Positions 1 to 9,852 of a stretch of DNA of 64,000 bases are shown in pieces. Under the pieces are notes generated by a model that was not told the DNA's origin, did no database searches, and worked only from the letters and a program-made list of their open reading frames with translations. The stretch comes from Lumbricus terrestris (taxonomy: Eukaryota; Annelida; Clitellata; Crassiclitellata; Lumbricidae). Within the stretch, counting starts at the first letter, position 1, and the number at the start of each line of letters is the position of its first letter. A program made the translations under genes and the position numbers. The DNA lies in the NCBI GenBank assembly GCA_949752735.1, contig OX457047.1, positions 5,986,166 through 6,050,165 of the forward strand. Reading direction: 5' to 3'.

Positions 1-220
1 TTTTGTGTTTACCTATACAGACGCAAGGAACAAGATGGACGACACAACAGCAGACGCTTCATTCGTTCGATTTTTATTCGCTAGACTGCTAAAATAAATT
101 TTTAAAATAGTCTTACATACATTCAACAGATGGCGGAAGATGTCCTTTATTACTAATAAGCGGCAGGAAATATTACTGAGACGCTGAACTGCCTGTAATA
201 AGCGGTCAATACCTAAGGGT

Positions 221-298
221 CGTGTATACACGTCCCTCGCGTCTGAGAGAGCCCATTTTTGGGACGTGTATACACGTCCCTCGCGGCCAACGTGTTAA
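221..298. repeat. Paired palindromic repeats ending at TTAA
   Basis: The 21-bp string that starts with the palindrome CGTGTATACACG and ends in TCCCTCGCG occurs twice, at 221-241 and 265-285. It is followed by CCAACGTG and a TTAA at 295-298. Repeated subterminal motifs next to TTAA fit one end of a piggyBac-like element, but no partner end was found in the window, so this is only a suggestion. Confidence 0.35.
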
Positions 299-494
299 TA
301 TGTATCGCTGATGTCAATGTATAAAAAATATTAGCGAGTTTAAATAAAACCTAATTTATTTTTCATAGTGGAAAGAATACTTTGAATCGATTTATAAAAT
401 TGTCTTAAGAAAGATAATTATAGTCGCGCTCGTGTTATTATTTTTATACTTTGTTCACTGCATCGTTGGAATGCATAATTAAAATTTCTACACC

Positions 495-531
495 TATATA
501 TAAATCTGTGTTATCACAATTAAAAGGTGTG
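495..531 (+). promoter_or_regulatory. TATA + AGGTGTG pair
   Basis: TATATATA begins at 495 and AGGTGTG at 525, a spacing of 28-30 bp depending on which TA step is counted. It belongs to the dispersed bipartite motif described in the findings. Downstream sequence is unique. Confidence 0.6.
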
Positions 532-1526
532 CAAAGTGTAAGTTTACGAAATCTGACGGCAAACATGTAATTGAGGCGTAATCAAATTGAGAAGTTTATT
601 AAAAACTTATTGTATTGAATTGTGGCTGATTAGAACTTGAAAAATACAGCGCTTCTCACTAATGATATAATAATTATAAACATGTTGAAACAAACGTCGA
701 CCGGACAGAAGTGCAATGGTAATGGTTCGGAGGTTCTAGTTAGGTTTACGACCGCATCTGTGTGACTGAAATACTAGAGGAAACGAGAGACATGAATGAC
801 CATGATGCTATGTCATATACTGTGATCGAAAAATACGAAGTCTCGAATACTTCGTGTTCATGGCTGATCCTCTCAGCTTTGCATCATTTTCATGGTGTGA
901 TTTTGACAGCGAACTTATTGAATTTCAGCAAATTTTAACTTCAGGCCAAGATATCGGCAAAAAACCTCAGTGGTCTTTTTAATGGCTCATCCTGAACATA
1001 AAAGGTGAAACTGTTTTGCACGTATTATCGAGTGCTACACTTCTGTCGGCGGTCAACATCGGTGGCGGTGATCTTGCTCGAAATGATATATACCAGTTTT
1101 GGGAAAGGACCATACACTCGCACCGCTGTGTCAACGACAAAGATGATTACCGTTCAACGACAAGTGTGATAAGCGTCGCACTCCTACTTTCGCTACGCCA
1201 GAAGCTGGTACCGGCGGAGAAAGAGAAATCGCCAAGTTGTGTAAAGTAACGTCAGTCTCATCACAGAATATGTGGCGTAATGCTTGTAACGCGAGCAATA
1301 AGTGGCATAATATTGTAGTAGATTCTGTTTAGCGACAGTGTATAATAACAGAACATCAGGGTCGTCAGCCTCCTCTTATGTGCAGTGGTGGGCATCGAGA
1401 TGGAAAGTTAGGATAGATTGATACATAGCTTAACGACAGACTTTGACAATAATGAATGCTGATTTCGACACAATTTGACTAAATTGCGGTTATGTTTAAT
1501 TCAAATTTTCAAACCTAGCCTGAACT

Positions 1527-1563
1527 TATATATAGCACCATTTGAACGTGCTTTAGAGGTGTC
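1527..1563 (+). promoter_or_regulatory. TATA + AGGTGTC pair
   Basis: TATATATAG at 1527-1535 and AGGTGTC at 1557-1563, spacing 28-30 bp. The spacer is unrelated to that of other pairs. Confidence 0.65.
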
Positions 1564-1997
1564 ATTTTCACTCTCTTTGTGACAATGACAAAGCGGTTAG
1601 CATAAATATTTTAGCTCGGTTATTTACCTTTAAAAATCTTTCCAAGACCTCACCGGTCATATACAGTTATCCAATGCGTCAATCCATTTGATATTTATTT
1701 CTATAGATCGTAAATCCGCAATTGGTGCTTTAAAAAGGCACGCGACAACATTACGATCCAGACATATGCGCAAAATTTATGGTGTTAATCAATTTTAACT
1801 ACAGCTACATGTAGGTATCAGTCGTCAGCACACCATTTGAAACGTTTTCATAGGATCTATAAGTAATTATAGGAATGACATATCTTCAATTTTGTTAGGA
1901 GGTGTGGACAACATGACTACAAGATGTCGTTAAACAATCAAAGCAACCAATTAACCGTTTGATGATAAGATTTAGATTACACTGATTAAGTGTGGTG

Positions 1998-2153
1998 TTG
2001 ATAATGATGATGATGACGACGACGACGATGATGATGATGATGATGACGACGATGACGATGACCATGACGACGATGACGACGAAGACGATGACGACGACAA
2101 CGATGACGATGATAACGATGACGATGATTACAACGATTAATGACGACAGCGAC
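1998..2153. repeat. (GATGAC)n microsatellite
   Basis: Imperfect GAT/GAC trinucleotide tract. Open frames on both strands here (poly-Met/Thr, poly-Val/Ile) follow from the absence of stops in the repeat and are not genes. Confidence 0.9.
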
Positions 2154-2533
2154 GACCACGACGTCAATGTGATGACAACGACGATCAATAAATCAGTCGA
2201 TTTTCGTCCTATGAATCATGTGCTAGGCTACTCAAATCAGCCAATTGTTGTTTAGATGAAACTGAAACTCTAGTCATTTTGTGCATGTCGTTCTTAGTGT
2301 CGTTCTTAGCGATTTACATGTAGTTTCAACGATTGTCGCTATTCGCGTTCCTTGCGCGGCCTCTGAGAGGCGTTCCCTCCAAGCCACATCAAAATAAGAA
2401 GGATTTGAGCGACTTACAAAAACAGAGTTATGTCCGACTAAGCATAAGCCGGAAGGCTAATGGAAGGCCATATCACAACTGAGAAGGCTTATAGAAATAT
2501 AGAGCAACAACCATTGTTTGTTTGCTTGTATGC

Positions 2534-2742
2534 CCACTTGTTATAGCGCCTCTTCAGGCTCTCTACTCAGAGGCGCTCCCGACTACAGCGCGGACACGGC
2601 ATCGGAGTTTCACGCAGAAGCGCTGGGCTATTGCGAGTGAAGGACTTGCCCACCGTCCCTACGCGGCGACTTGAGGTGGATTCGAACCTGCAACCCTCCG
2701 TATTCAAGGCGACGAACATACCCACTACACCACCGCGCCCCA
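2534..2742 (-). mobile_element. tRNA-derived SINE, near full length
   Basis: Read on the minus strand it starts GGGGCGCGGTGGTGTAGTGG (tRNA-like A box) and carries a B box in GGTTCGAATCC, then a body, and ends in a stem-loop AGCGCCTCT...AGAGGCGCT followed by ATAACAAGTG. Relatives lie at 31055-33328 (interrupted) and 50714-50922, with fragments at 25838 and 27345. The 3' stem-loop is shared with the CR1/L2-like LINE at 7818-9190, so that LINE is the likely mobilising partner. Confidence 0.85.
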
Positions 2743-2814
2743 CAAATTGAATTAACCCTTTAATGCCGGAGGGTATAGGATTTCCCATAGCATTTACTAC
2801 CATATCGGGGAGGG

Positions 2815-3115
2815 ACGGGGGACGTAGGAACAAAGAAGAGGAAGAGAGCGGGTGAGTGAGGAAGGGAGGGGAGGGTGCGGGAGGAAGAGTAGGGGAGGGA
2901 GGAAGGGGGAGTGGAGGGAGCGAGGGGGAGGGATGGAGGAAACGGGATGGAAGGTGTGAGGCAGGGGAAGGGTAGGGGAGGGGAGTGGGAGGCAATGGGA
3001 GGGGAGGGGAGCGAGGGGAGGGATGGAGGAAACGGGAGGGATGGGAGGGGAGGTAGGGAGGGACAGAGGGAGGCAGCGGAAGGGAGGTAGGGAGGTAGGG
3101 AGGGAGGGAGAGTCT
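2815..3115 (+). repeat. Purine-rich GGGA tract
   Basis: About 300 bp of almost pure G/A on the plus strand, with many GGGAGG and GGGGAGG blocks. The long Pro/Ser/Leu-rich open frames on the minus strand are low-complexity artefacts. Such tracts can form triplex or G-quadruplex structures; that is inference. Confidence 0.85.
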
Positions 3116-3139
3116 TTTTAGCCACAGCAACGCGTGGCT

Positions 3140-3395
3140 GGGTAAAGCTAGTACGTAATAAAAAACGTTCAAATATAAAATCACGGCTAAAGATAATAAT
3201 AATTTATAATTACTATAATATCAACGTCAAACAAGTCATATAATATAACATTCTGGTGATAAATCCCTTTCCATTCAACGAATCACATCACGTGATTCTG
3301 AGATGATGCGTAAGATGATGATGACGATGACGTTTCGTCCTTATATAGCACCGTGTGGCAACGTTATAAAAGTATCTAAGACGAACGCGCATCCA
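3140..3395 (+). repeat. Duplicated block H, copy 1
   Basis: Roughly 80% similar by eye to 15545-15793 in the same orientation. Shared landmarks are ACGTAATAAAAA, AACGTCAAACAAGTCAT, ACATTCTGGTGA, CCCTTTCCATTCA and the TATA/AAGTRTC pair at the right end. Both copies sit near TTGCAT-rich tracts and near kinesin-like exon segments, which suggests an old partial duplication of the locus. Confidence 0.75.
3342..3376 (+). promoter_or_regulatory. TATA + AAGTATC pair
   Basis: TATATAG at 3342 and AAGTATCTAAG at 3370, spacing 28 bp. The homologous copy at 15747 has AAGTGTCTAAG with identical spacing. Confidence 0.6.
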
Positions 3396-3469
3396 TAATT
3401 ACCGTTGCCACGTAAGTAATAATTATATTCTTGTCTATTTTACTGTAGCACATTGCGCTGTTTTTGTAT

Positions 3470-4000
3470 TGCATTTCAACACATTTCATTGCATCTTATA
3501 ATGATTGTTTTGCATTGTACAGCATCGCATTGCATTGTTTTATATCGTATTGCATCACATTGCATTGTGGTAACTGACTGACATTGTATTACATTGCACT
3601 GTATCATATTGCATCACACTTATTGCATCGCATCGCGTTGTATCATGTCGCATTGTATTGTATCACATTGTCAAGCATTTTACCACATCGCATTGTATTG
3701 TATCTTATCTTATCGCATTGAAGAGCAGCATATTGTACTGCATCGTATTGTATCGCATTGTCTACATTGATTCACGCCAATCGTATTGTATTGCATCAAA
3801 TCGCTTTATAACGTATTTAACTGCATCACATTGTATAGTATCGCATTGCATTGCATAATATCGCAACACATTGGATTGTATCGTGTGACATCACATTGTA
3901 TGCATGGAAGAGCATCACATTATGCTAAATCGTATTATTGCATTACATCACATTGTTTTGCATCCCAGCATATTGTATTGCAATGCGTCACAATACATTG
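3470..4000. repeat. Degenerate TTGCAT/CATTGTATTG repeat
   Basis: More than 500 bp built from imperfect units such as ATTGCATCACATTGTATTG. A related tract is at 15005-15245. No gene is visible in it. Confidence 0.85.
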
Positions 4001-4012
4001 TATATAGCTTAC

Positions 4013-4145
4013 TCCGCCAGTTCAGCCTCCCTGGCTGCCAGGTCATCTTCCACCTTTCTCTTCTCCTCGCCATGTTCTCCTCCTCCTCCTCCTTCTCCTC
4101 CTCTTCTGCTCCTCTTCCAAGTACTCTTAAGCCAACTTCCGTCTA
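4013..4145 (-). pseudogene. KIF3A-like coiled-coil exon, damaged
   Basis: On the minus strand the last frame reads EEKRKVEDDLAAREAELAE and ends at a consensus donor (GTAAGC, with the GT at 4012-4011). The E/K/R-rich coil resembles the KIF3A stalk just upstream of its conserved ALEKK segment. The exon ends with two bases of a codon and the exon at 14807-14947 begins with one, so the phases fit. Upstream a GGA/GAG run gives glutamate-rich and glycine-rich alternatives in different frames, suggesting a 1-base frameshift. The acceptor side abuts a MITE end at about 4146. I read this as a truncated exon copy. Its position relative to 14.8 kb is not colinear with the protein. The kinesin assignment rests on memory of the family, not a search. 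Confidence 0.45.
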
Positions 4146-4322
4146 AAAAGGTCATCAACTATTTTGGTGGACAAATGGTGTCGTCTTTTTCATGGGAATT
4201 TGACAAATGACTAAAAAAGGTCAAGTGGTTTTTCGGTGACCAAACAAAAACGAGATTTTGCCCCCTACCCAAAGACCGAAAATTTTGGCCCCTTCGAAAA
4301 ATTCTGTTTCCGCCCCCTGTTA
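4146..4322. mobile_element. MITE end fragment, TIR family with GATGAC/TCATC motifs
   Basis: Contains AAAAAGGTCATCAAC, a repeated TGACTAAAAAAGGTC, and a C-rich end GTTTCCGCCCCCTG. It matches the right half of the intact element at 40438-40894. Its left edge meets the kinesin-like exon segment. Confidence 0.55.
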
Positions 4323-4384
4323 TACAATGTGATGCAATTTTATCCAGGAAACCTGATGATCTGATCTAATCCCAAACGGCGATT

Positions 4385-4460
4385 GTAACCATGAATTTAT
4401 ATTGCGCCACTTGAAGAGAAACTTCTTTGAGGCGCTCTCTACCTAACAGCGCCAAACTGC
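4385..4460. repeat. SINE/LINE tail fragment
   Basis: A diverged copy of the GCGC stem-loop module (TTGCGCCACTTGAAGAG, then GAGGCGCTCTC) found at the 3' ends of the SINE and LINE families here. Confidence 0.45.
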
Positions 4461-4747
4461 AACCAAAGAGAATGATTTGCAAACGCTTGCGTGATGACAG
4501 GCAAAGAAGTTCATTACGGATACTATTAGGAAACTTATTATAGATGGACTGACTGTTGCAAAGACCTCACAATTATTAGATCAATCTCAGGAAACCAGTC
4601 TGATCTGATCCCAGCTAAATCATTACAAACCATCGCTTATAGAATACCATCTGAACTCTGCACACAGGGGCATAGCCAGGGAAAGAAATTGTTTGAAGAA
4701 GTATCTACTTCGTCACAGTGCATTGCAGTGTTCGAGCGGTCACCATA

Positions 4748-4783
4748 AACACCTTTTAGACTTTTTAAACCACGCTATTTAAA
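4748..4783 (-). promoter_or_regulatory. TATA + AGGTGTT pair
   Basis: On the minus strand TTTAAATAGC is followed about 27 bp later by AAAAGGTGTTTA (AGGTGT starts at 4754). Confidence 0.55.
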
Positions 4784-4832
4784 GTTGAAACGCGATAGTT
4801 TCATTAGTTAAGCATGTGTCGCGGACATGAAC

Positions 4833-5640
4833 AGAACAGGCAGGATTTAGACCAAAACGAGGCACAAGAGATCAAATAGTGAACTTAAGGATCATCTTGA
4901 AGAAAGCAAGAGAGAGGAAACAACCGTTGTACCTCTGCTTCATAGACTTCTCCAAGGCTTTTGACATGGTTAGGCACGACCAGCTGTGGCTGGCCATGCT
5001 TGACACGGGATTCCCACCGCAGTTGGTAGAACTAATCAGAAGTTTATACAGACAACAACACGCTAACGTGAGAACGAACGACCTCACATCAGCATGGTTC
5101 AGGGTAAAGGGGGTAAGACAATGGTGCAACCTCTCACCATGCTTATTTAATGTTCTATCGGAGCAGTTGATGCGGATAGCATTGGAAGGCTTTGGGGGAG
5201 GCCTTAGAATCGGAGGGAGGATTATAAACAACCTCAGATATGCTGATGATATTGTTCTGATTGCTACATCTCCGGAAAAACTTCAAGAAATAGTGAACCG
5301 AGTAGAGAAGGCAGCAGAACAGTTCAACCTGAAGATAAATGTAGGGAAGACGAAGGTCATGACAACCACTGGTGAAATTTTGACAACAGAAGTGAGCGCA
5401 GGACAGCTGGATCAAGTGGATTCATTTGTATATTTGGGATGCCGGGTTACAAAGGATGCAATTGCACGGGAGAAGTAAAATCAAGACTGGCGATGGGAAT
5501 GACGAGTCTGGTCAATCTGACGAAGATGTGGAAGAATAAAGCTGTCAGCAACATAACAAAAACGAGACTGCTGAAAGCATTGGTGTGGCCAGTGGCGACA
5601 TGCGGGTGTGAGGCATGAACATTAAAGCGCGTGCTCTAGC
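4833..5640 (+). pseudogene. RTE-like LINE reverse transcriptase fragment
   Basis: The frame opens with EQAGFRPKRGTRDQIVNLR, the usual start of the RT core in endonuclease-RT LINEs. It continues through FIDFSKAFD (first catalytic Asp) and LRYADDIVLIA (catalytic YADD box) to VYLGCRVTKD at about 5450. After 5474 the frame is broken: the following peptides (KTRLLKALVWPVATCGCEA) continue the same protein in another frame, where a stop replaces the usual Trp. The endonuclease is missing upstream and the C-terminus after about 5640, so this is a dead fragment. A C-terminal fragment of a related element is at 15793-16160. Confidence 0.85.
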
Positions 5641-5700
5641 GGTAAGAAAAGTAAGCCTTTTAGAAAGGAGAAATCGAAAAGCGACCTTCAGCAAGTATGT

Positions 5701-5799
5701 TGCTGTTTAAATTGCCGTTTAAGGACTTCTTAGTCATTTCAATTAATTTAATTAATTGAAGTGACTATAAGAATTCTTTAAACAGCAATTGACCAACCA
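5701..5799. repeat. Long imperfect palindrome
   Basis: GCTGTTTAAATTGCC...CATTTCAATTAATT pairs with AATTAATTGAAGTGAC...CTTTAAACAGCAATTG around a centre near 5750. Arms are about 45 bp with a few mismatches. Could be a small hairpin MITE or a hairpin transcript; nothing decides. Confidence 0.7.
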
Positions 5800-5880
5800 A
5801 CGAGAAGCGATTATTTTCATCGTTGTTGTGCACTGAAATACATGTACTTGTCATCGTCAGATTATCACGATCTCCCATTG

Positions 5881-5920
5881 AACACCTCAAACTCAAGTTC
5901 TACCAATATTCTAAATAAAT
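5881..5920 (-). promoter_or_regulatory. TATA-like + AGGTGTT pair
   Basis: On the minus strand ATTTATTTAG is followed by GAGGTGTTCAA, spacing about 30 bp (AGGTGT starts at 5887). Confidence 0.5.
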
Positions 5921-6431
5921 GATTTCGTTAAATCGTGTAATCAAAAATCTCATGAAGTAATTTATCTCCACGTGACTGTTCGTAATTATTGCCACAAGAG
6001 TAATTAAATTAGCTTGAAACACATTAAGAATAATTTTTTATGAATCTTGTATGCTAATCGTTCTCAACAGTTGCAACCAAACTGATAGAAAATGTCCACA
6101 AGTAACCGAATATATTGATACCTTCCTAGAGTGCTACTTGAAACCTTAGCCCCTTATTCCGATCGTCCATAGATGGCATCTTCTTCTTCTTCTTGGTCTC
6201 TCTTCCGTCAGGCGCATGTAATACGCCAACGATGAGGCCTCAAGATGCCGTCTCCAGCTTTCTCTGTTTCTGATTTTATCCACCGCATCTCTCATATCTA
6301 TGCATATTCTGTGCTGCTAGATCTTCTTCATAGATGGCATATCTTAGACCATACCTCCCTTTGTCCGCATTTGGCCTTACATCACCCTTTTTCCTGATGC
6401 CAGTTCGCCAAAATCCAAAACAATTAATAAA

Positions 6432-6545
6432 TTAATGAATGAACGAACGAACGAATGAATGAACGAACGAACGAGTGAATGAATGAATGAATGGGTGAAT
6501 GAATGAATGAATGAATGAATGGGTGAGTGAATGAATTAATGAACG
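6432..6545. repeat. (GAAT/GAAC)n microsatellite
   Basis: Tetranucleotide tract of GAAT with GAAC variants. The same tetranucleotide forms the tails of the LINE family here, so it may be a decayed LINE tail. Confidence 0.8.
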
Positions 6546-6826
6546 AATGGCAAACGGAGTTGATCATTAGCGCAGTGATCATTGAACTGGACCGCCCATT
6601 CAGAGGTCCACTGCAAGGTTGAATTTGTGTCGAAATTGCTGCTCCACTGTAGACCCTTAGACATACAGAGTGGCTAAAAAAATGTACCACCGGATAAAAT
6701 GCGATAACTTCGCAACCGACTGACCTTTTTCTGTGAACATTTTCCAATTTGCAAGAGAATGAATTTCCAACATTCCCTAAAAGTTTCACTTGAAAATTTT
6801 AATGTTTGCAAAAGTTAAATAAAATG

Positions 6827-7031
6827 CAGGGCTTTTTTAACGTGCAGTTGTACACAAAATGTGCAGTTCTAAATGCAATTGTGCAGCTGTAGAAGCACTT
6901 CTGCCACAACTTCTGTGCAGTTAAAACTATCAAAAAAGGTCATTGTCATCCGATTGGAATAATTTACCATGGAGGATGGGAAGGGAAAGAAGGGGTTGTG
7001 CAGTTCTAAAAATCCCTTAAAAACAGCCCTG
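6827..7031 (+). mobile_element. hAT MITE, family 1, with perfect 8-bp TSD
   Basis: The element starts CAGGGCTTTTTTAACGTGC and ends TTAAAAACAGCCCTG. It is flanked by ATAAAATG at 6819-6826 and again at 7032-7039. The 8-bp duplication and CAGGG terminus are typical of hAT. It is 205 bp long and has no coding capacity. A second copy with its own TSD is at 35517-35704. Confidence 0.92.
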
Positions 7032-7169
7032 ATAAAATGTGCTCGAAAGCAGTAGTTTTTTTAACGTAAGAAATCATTCATCTGTTAGGCTACTCGGATG
7101 TGATAATATTAGTCCGTCAAATGATCAGATGTGCTTTCGATAGACTTAGCTGAAGATTGAGCTCCTTTA

Positions 7170-7201
7170 GACACCTTTAAATCTTTATCTCAACTATTCT
7201 A
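7170..7201 (-). promoter_or_regulatory. AGGTGTC with weak TATA
   Basis: TTTAAAGGTGTCTAA on the minus strand matches the consensus right half perfectly, but the only upstream candidate is TAGAATAG at about 24 bp. Confidence 0.3.
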
Positions 7202-7444
7202 GGTTTCTAACGCCATTTTCCGACAATAAGTTATGTGGATTAGCAATGACCTGCATAGTAGACCTATTGAAGAGAACGATTATGAGCACTGGAAAAACTC
7301 ATAAACGGTAGACTGAAGACCTAATTTTGTATAGTTTATATGTAAATAAGAAACGTGATCCGATTTATCGATCCTACAGGGCACCACACGTCATCAGCAA
7401 CAGAATGGTCCTATTCAGAGTACTGTCGGTTTTTGGTTTTTGGC

Positions 7445-7560
7445 ATTCATTCATTCATTCATTCATTCATTCATTCATTCATTCAAGTGTTTATATAGCG
7501 CCTCTTCAAGACAACTGATCAGAGGCTCTCCCGACTCCTGCACGGCCAAACAGAACAGTT
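7445..7560 (-). mobile_element. CR1/L2-like LINE 3' tail
   Basis: 5'-truncated copy containing the GCGC stem-loop and a pure (ATTC)n tail at the plus-strand left end. Same family as 7818-9190. Confidence 0.8.
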
Positions 7561-7817
7561 TTTGAGTGCTTATAGATATAATAGATGCAGATTATAGATA
7601 TGCGGACTTCTCACCAAAGGGCAATTCATCAAGGGACTACTCATTAAATTACGATTCATCAACGGACTTTCATCAAAGGCTAATCATCAAAAGACTATTC
7701 GTTAAATATTATACATTGAACATCGAACAGGTTCCTTGATGGGGGGGGGGGGGGTACGATCGCCTTGTCAGTAACATAAACCTACAATCAATAAAAATGT
7801 TTATTAGCAATAAAATA

Positions 7818-9190
7818 TTCATTTCATTCATTCATTTCAAACACTTATATAGCGCTTCTTCAAGAGTATCTACTCAGAAGCGCTCCCGACCCAACCACGG
7901 TTAAAAAGAATAGTTTTAAGAGCAGAGTAGAACGTAGTCTCAAAGGCTCTAGGCACAAGACGTAGTTCAACAGGAAGCCCATTCCAGGTTATAGGGCCAA
8001 CGACAGAAAAGGCACGGTTCTGTGTGATAGAAGTGCGTGACCGGGGGACAAGAAGCTGAGCCTGTTTAGAAGAGCGGAGAGAGCCACGGCGCTGGACGTT
8101 CAGGGTGGAGCAATAGAGCTCCTGCAAATAGACAGGGGCCACACCCGCGAGACAGCGCCAAACCAAGGAAAATATCCGGTAAGTGATTCTTTGTGAAAAA
8201 GGGAGCCAATGCAAGACATCCCGCATATAGTCAGTAACATGACCGAATCTTGGGATGCGACCAACAAGGCGTGCCGCAGAGCGCAATACCCGATCCAAGC
8301 ACCCAACCCGAGTCAACGGAAGACCCACATAGAGGGCGCTGCAGTAGACTAAGTCCAGACGAGAGACGACAAAAGAATGGACTAGCGTTAAGGCAGCATT
8401 GAAGGTTAAGGAGCGGAGCACCACTCTAAGCTGACGCAATTGGTAGTAGCAACTGCGGCATAGCAGGTTGATATGCCGCGTAAAAGTAAGTTCTTGGTCC
8501 AATGTGACTCCAAGATCCCGGACAGAGGAAGAGAAGGTAAAGTGAGGGAATTCTTGAGCAAGAACCTCCAGGTCAATTTTAGCGAGCTGTTGGCGTGTGC
8601 CAAACCAAATAAATTGGGTTTTGGTAGAGTTTAGCCGAAGGCGATTGGAGGACATCCAGGCCTCCAAAGCCTCCATTGTCCGGCTCATGACCCTAACAGT
8701 GGATAGGGCTGCTGGCGCAAGACAATGCAAATACGCTTGCAGGTCATCCGCATAGGATTGGCTCAGGACAGAAGAAGCGACAAGGAGAGAACCAAGATCA
8801 GCAGTATAAATAATATATAAGAGTGGGCCCAGGACAGAACCCTGGGGCAGGCCATACGGAGCAGGAACCCACGGAGTCCTGGTGGACCCGTAGACCACAG
8901 AGAAGGAACGGTCGTGAAGGAAGGAACCAAGCCAGTCGAGAAAGTTTCCAGAAAGACCGAACGAGGTTGATAGGCGCCTATGAAGGATATCATGATCAAC
9001 AGTATCGAAAGCCGCACTCACATCAAATAGTGCTAAAAGTGTGACCTGCGATTTATCAATTGCCCCATAGATATCAGAAAGGAGGCGAACTAACAGGGTT
9101 TCCGTGGAGTGACCCTTACGAAAACCAGATTGAAAAATCGGCAGTAAATTGTTCACATCAAGATAAGCTGTTAATTGAGTATTAATATTG
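7818..9190 (-). mobile_element. CR1/L2-like LINE, 5' truncated
   Basis: The element ends (minus-strand 3') in a degenerate ATGA-repeat tail at 7818-7845, preceded by the stem-loop GAGCGCTTCTGAGTAG...CTTGAAGAAGCGCT. It contains the long RT ORF listed separately. The endonuclease and ORF1 are absent, as expected for incomplete target-primed reverse transcription. Confidence 0.88.
7870..9156 (-). CDS. LINE reverse transcriptase, C-terminal 428 aa
   Basis: Open reading frame of 428 codons with the RT fingers/palm. FQSGFRKGHSTETLLVRLL lies near residue 10, LFDVSAAFDTVDHDIL near 45 (first catalytic Asp), GLPQGSVLGPLLY near 105 and SYADDLQAY near 130 (YADD box). A long C-terminal region contains LRSAARLVGRIPR, HWLPFSQRI and FSVVGPITWNGLP and ends WVGSASE. 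These are the hallmarks of the CR1/L2/Jockey group, which reverse-transcribes its RNA at a nicked target. The stop lies just before the 3' stem-loop. The N-terminal part of ORF2 is missing, so the copy cannot act alone, but the frame is unbroken, suggesting recent insertion. The ORF at 45728-46537 is a close relative. Confidence 0.9.
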   Translation of the reverse strand: MNNLLPIFQSGFRKGHSTETLLVRLLSDIYGAIDKSQVTLLALFDVSAAFDTVDHDILHRRLSTSFGLSGNFLDWLGSFLHDRSFSVVYGSTRTPWVPAPYGLPQGSVLGPLLYIIYTADLGSLLVASSVLSQSYADDLQAYLHCLAPAALSTVRVMSRTMEALEAWMSSNRLRLNSTKTQFIWFGTRQQLAKIDLEVLAQEFPHFTFSSSVRDLGVTLDQELTFTRHINLLCRSCYYQLRQLRVVLRSLTFNAALTLVHSFVVSRLDLVYCSALYVGLPLTRVGCLDRVLRSAARLVGRIPRFGHVTDYMRDVLHWLPFSQRITYRIFSLVWRCLAGVAPVYLQELYCSTLNVQRRGSLRSSKQAQLLVPRSRTSITQNRAFSVVGPITWNGLPVELRLVPRAFETTFYSALKTILFNRGWVGSASE

Positions 9191-9344
9191 TATTAGTTTG
9201 AGTTCCCACGTATCGATTAAGTCTTTTGTCACAAATAGGCATACTCCAGAGTTTTTCATTTCAATAGCATTTGACATGGTCGTAGCCTATGGAATGCCAG
9301 AACGCGGTAAGAAGACATCGATTGAGCTTCTATATTATACCGGT

Positions 9345-9800
9345 AATCAAGAATTATTTTCACCAATCCAGTTTCCATAATTATAGCCATAAATTCCTTT
9401 CAATTGCCCAGCTTCTGTTTACCTATCAAACTCATATTAATTTTAATCATGCATTGTTTTCATCAATCTAACTTCTACTAAGGCCATGAATTCTTTTCGT
9501 CAGCGCAACTTCTGTGTTAACAATAATTATTTTAATCGTGCCAGCCTCATTTATTCATGAGTTATTTTCATCAGCCCAACTTATATGCTAGCAAGAATTG
9601 ATTTCTTCAATCCAGCTTCCATTTAATCATGAATTCATTTCATCAGTCCTGTTTCTGTTTAAGCAGCGGCCTTTTCATCCATTCAGCTTCTATTTAATTG
9701 TGAATTGTTTTCATAAATCGAAATTCTGTGTTCGGACGAATTATTTTTATCAATTAAACTTCGACACAATCATGAAGTATGGACTCCACGAAGATTATTG
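9345..9800 (+). repeat. Degenerate ~36-bp tandem repeat
   Basis: About a dozen imperfect units on the theme ATCATGAATTCATTTCATCA then a C/T-rich CCAGCTTCTRTTTA. The array is also present, inverted, at 50050-50505, so it predates the segmental duplication. Confidence 0.75.
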
Positions 9801-9852
9801 TTTTTCTAGCATTGTGATAAAGTGATTTGCAGGTGTTTAAGCGATACAGTTT

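Larger units (their letters stand above)
299..1990. other. Unannotated intergenic or intronic DNA
   Basis: AT-rich unique-looking sequence. Apart from the two TATA/AGGTGT pairs listed separately I see no coding signal, RNA gene or recognisable repeat. Confidence 0.6.

Noticed and set aside
1016..1249. 77-codon plus-strand frame
   Set aside because: Low information, no homology recognised, no splice or start context; could be chance.
2567..3184. 205-codon Pro/Leu/Ser-rich frame on the minus strand
   Set aside because: It crosses the polypurine tract and a SINE and has no domain or codon signal.
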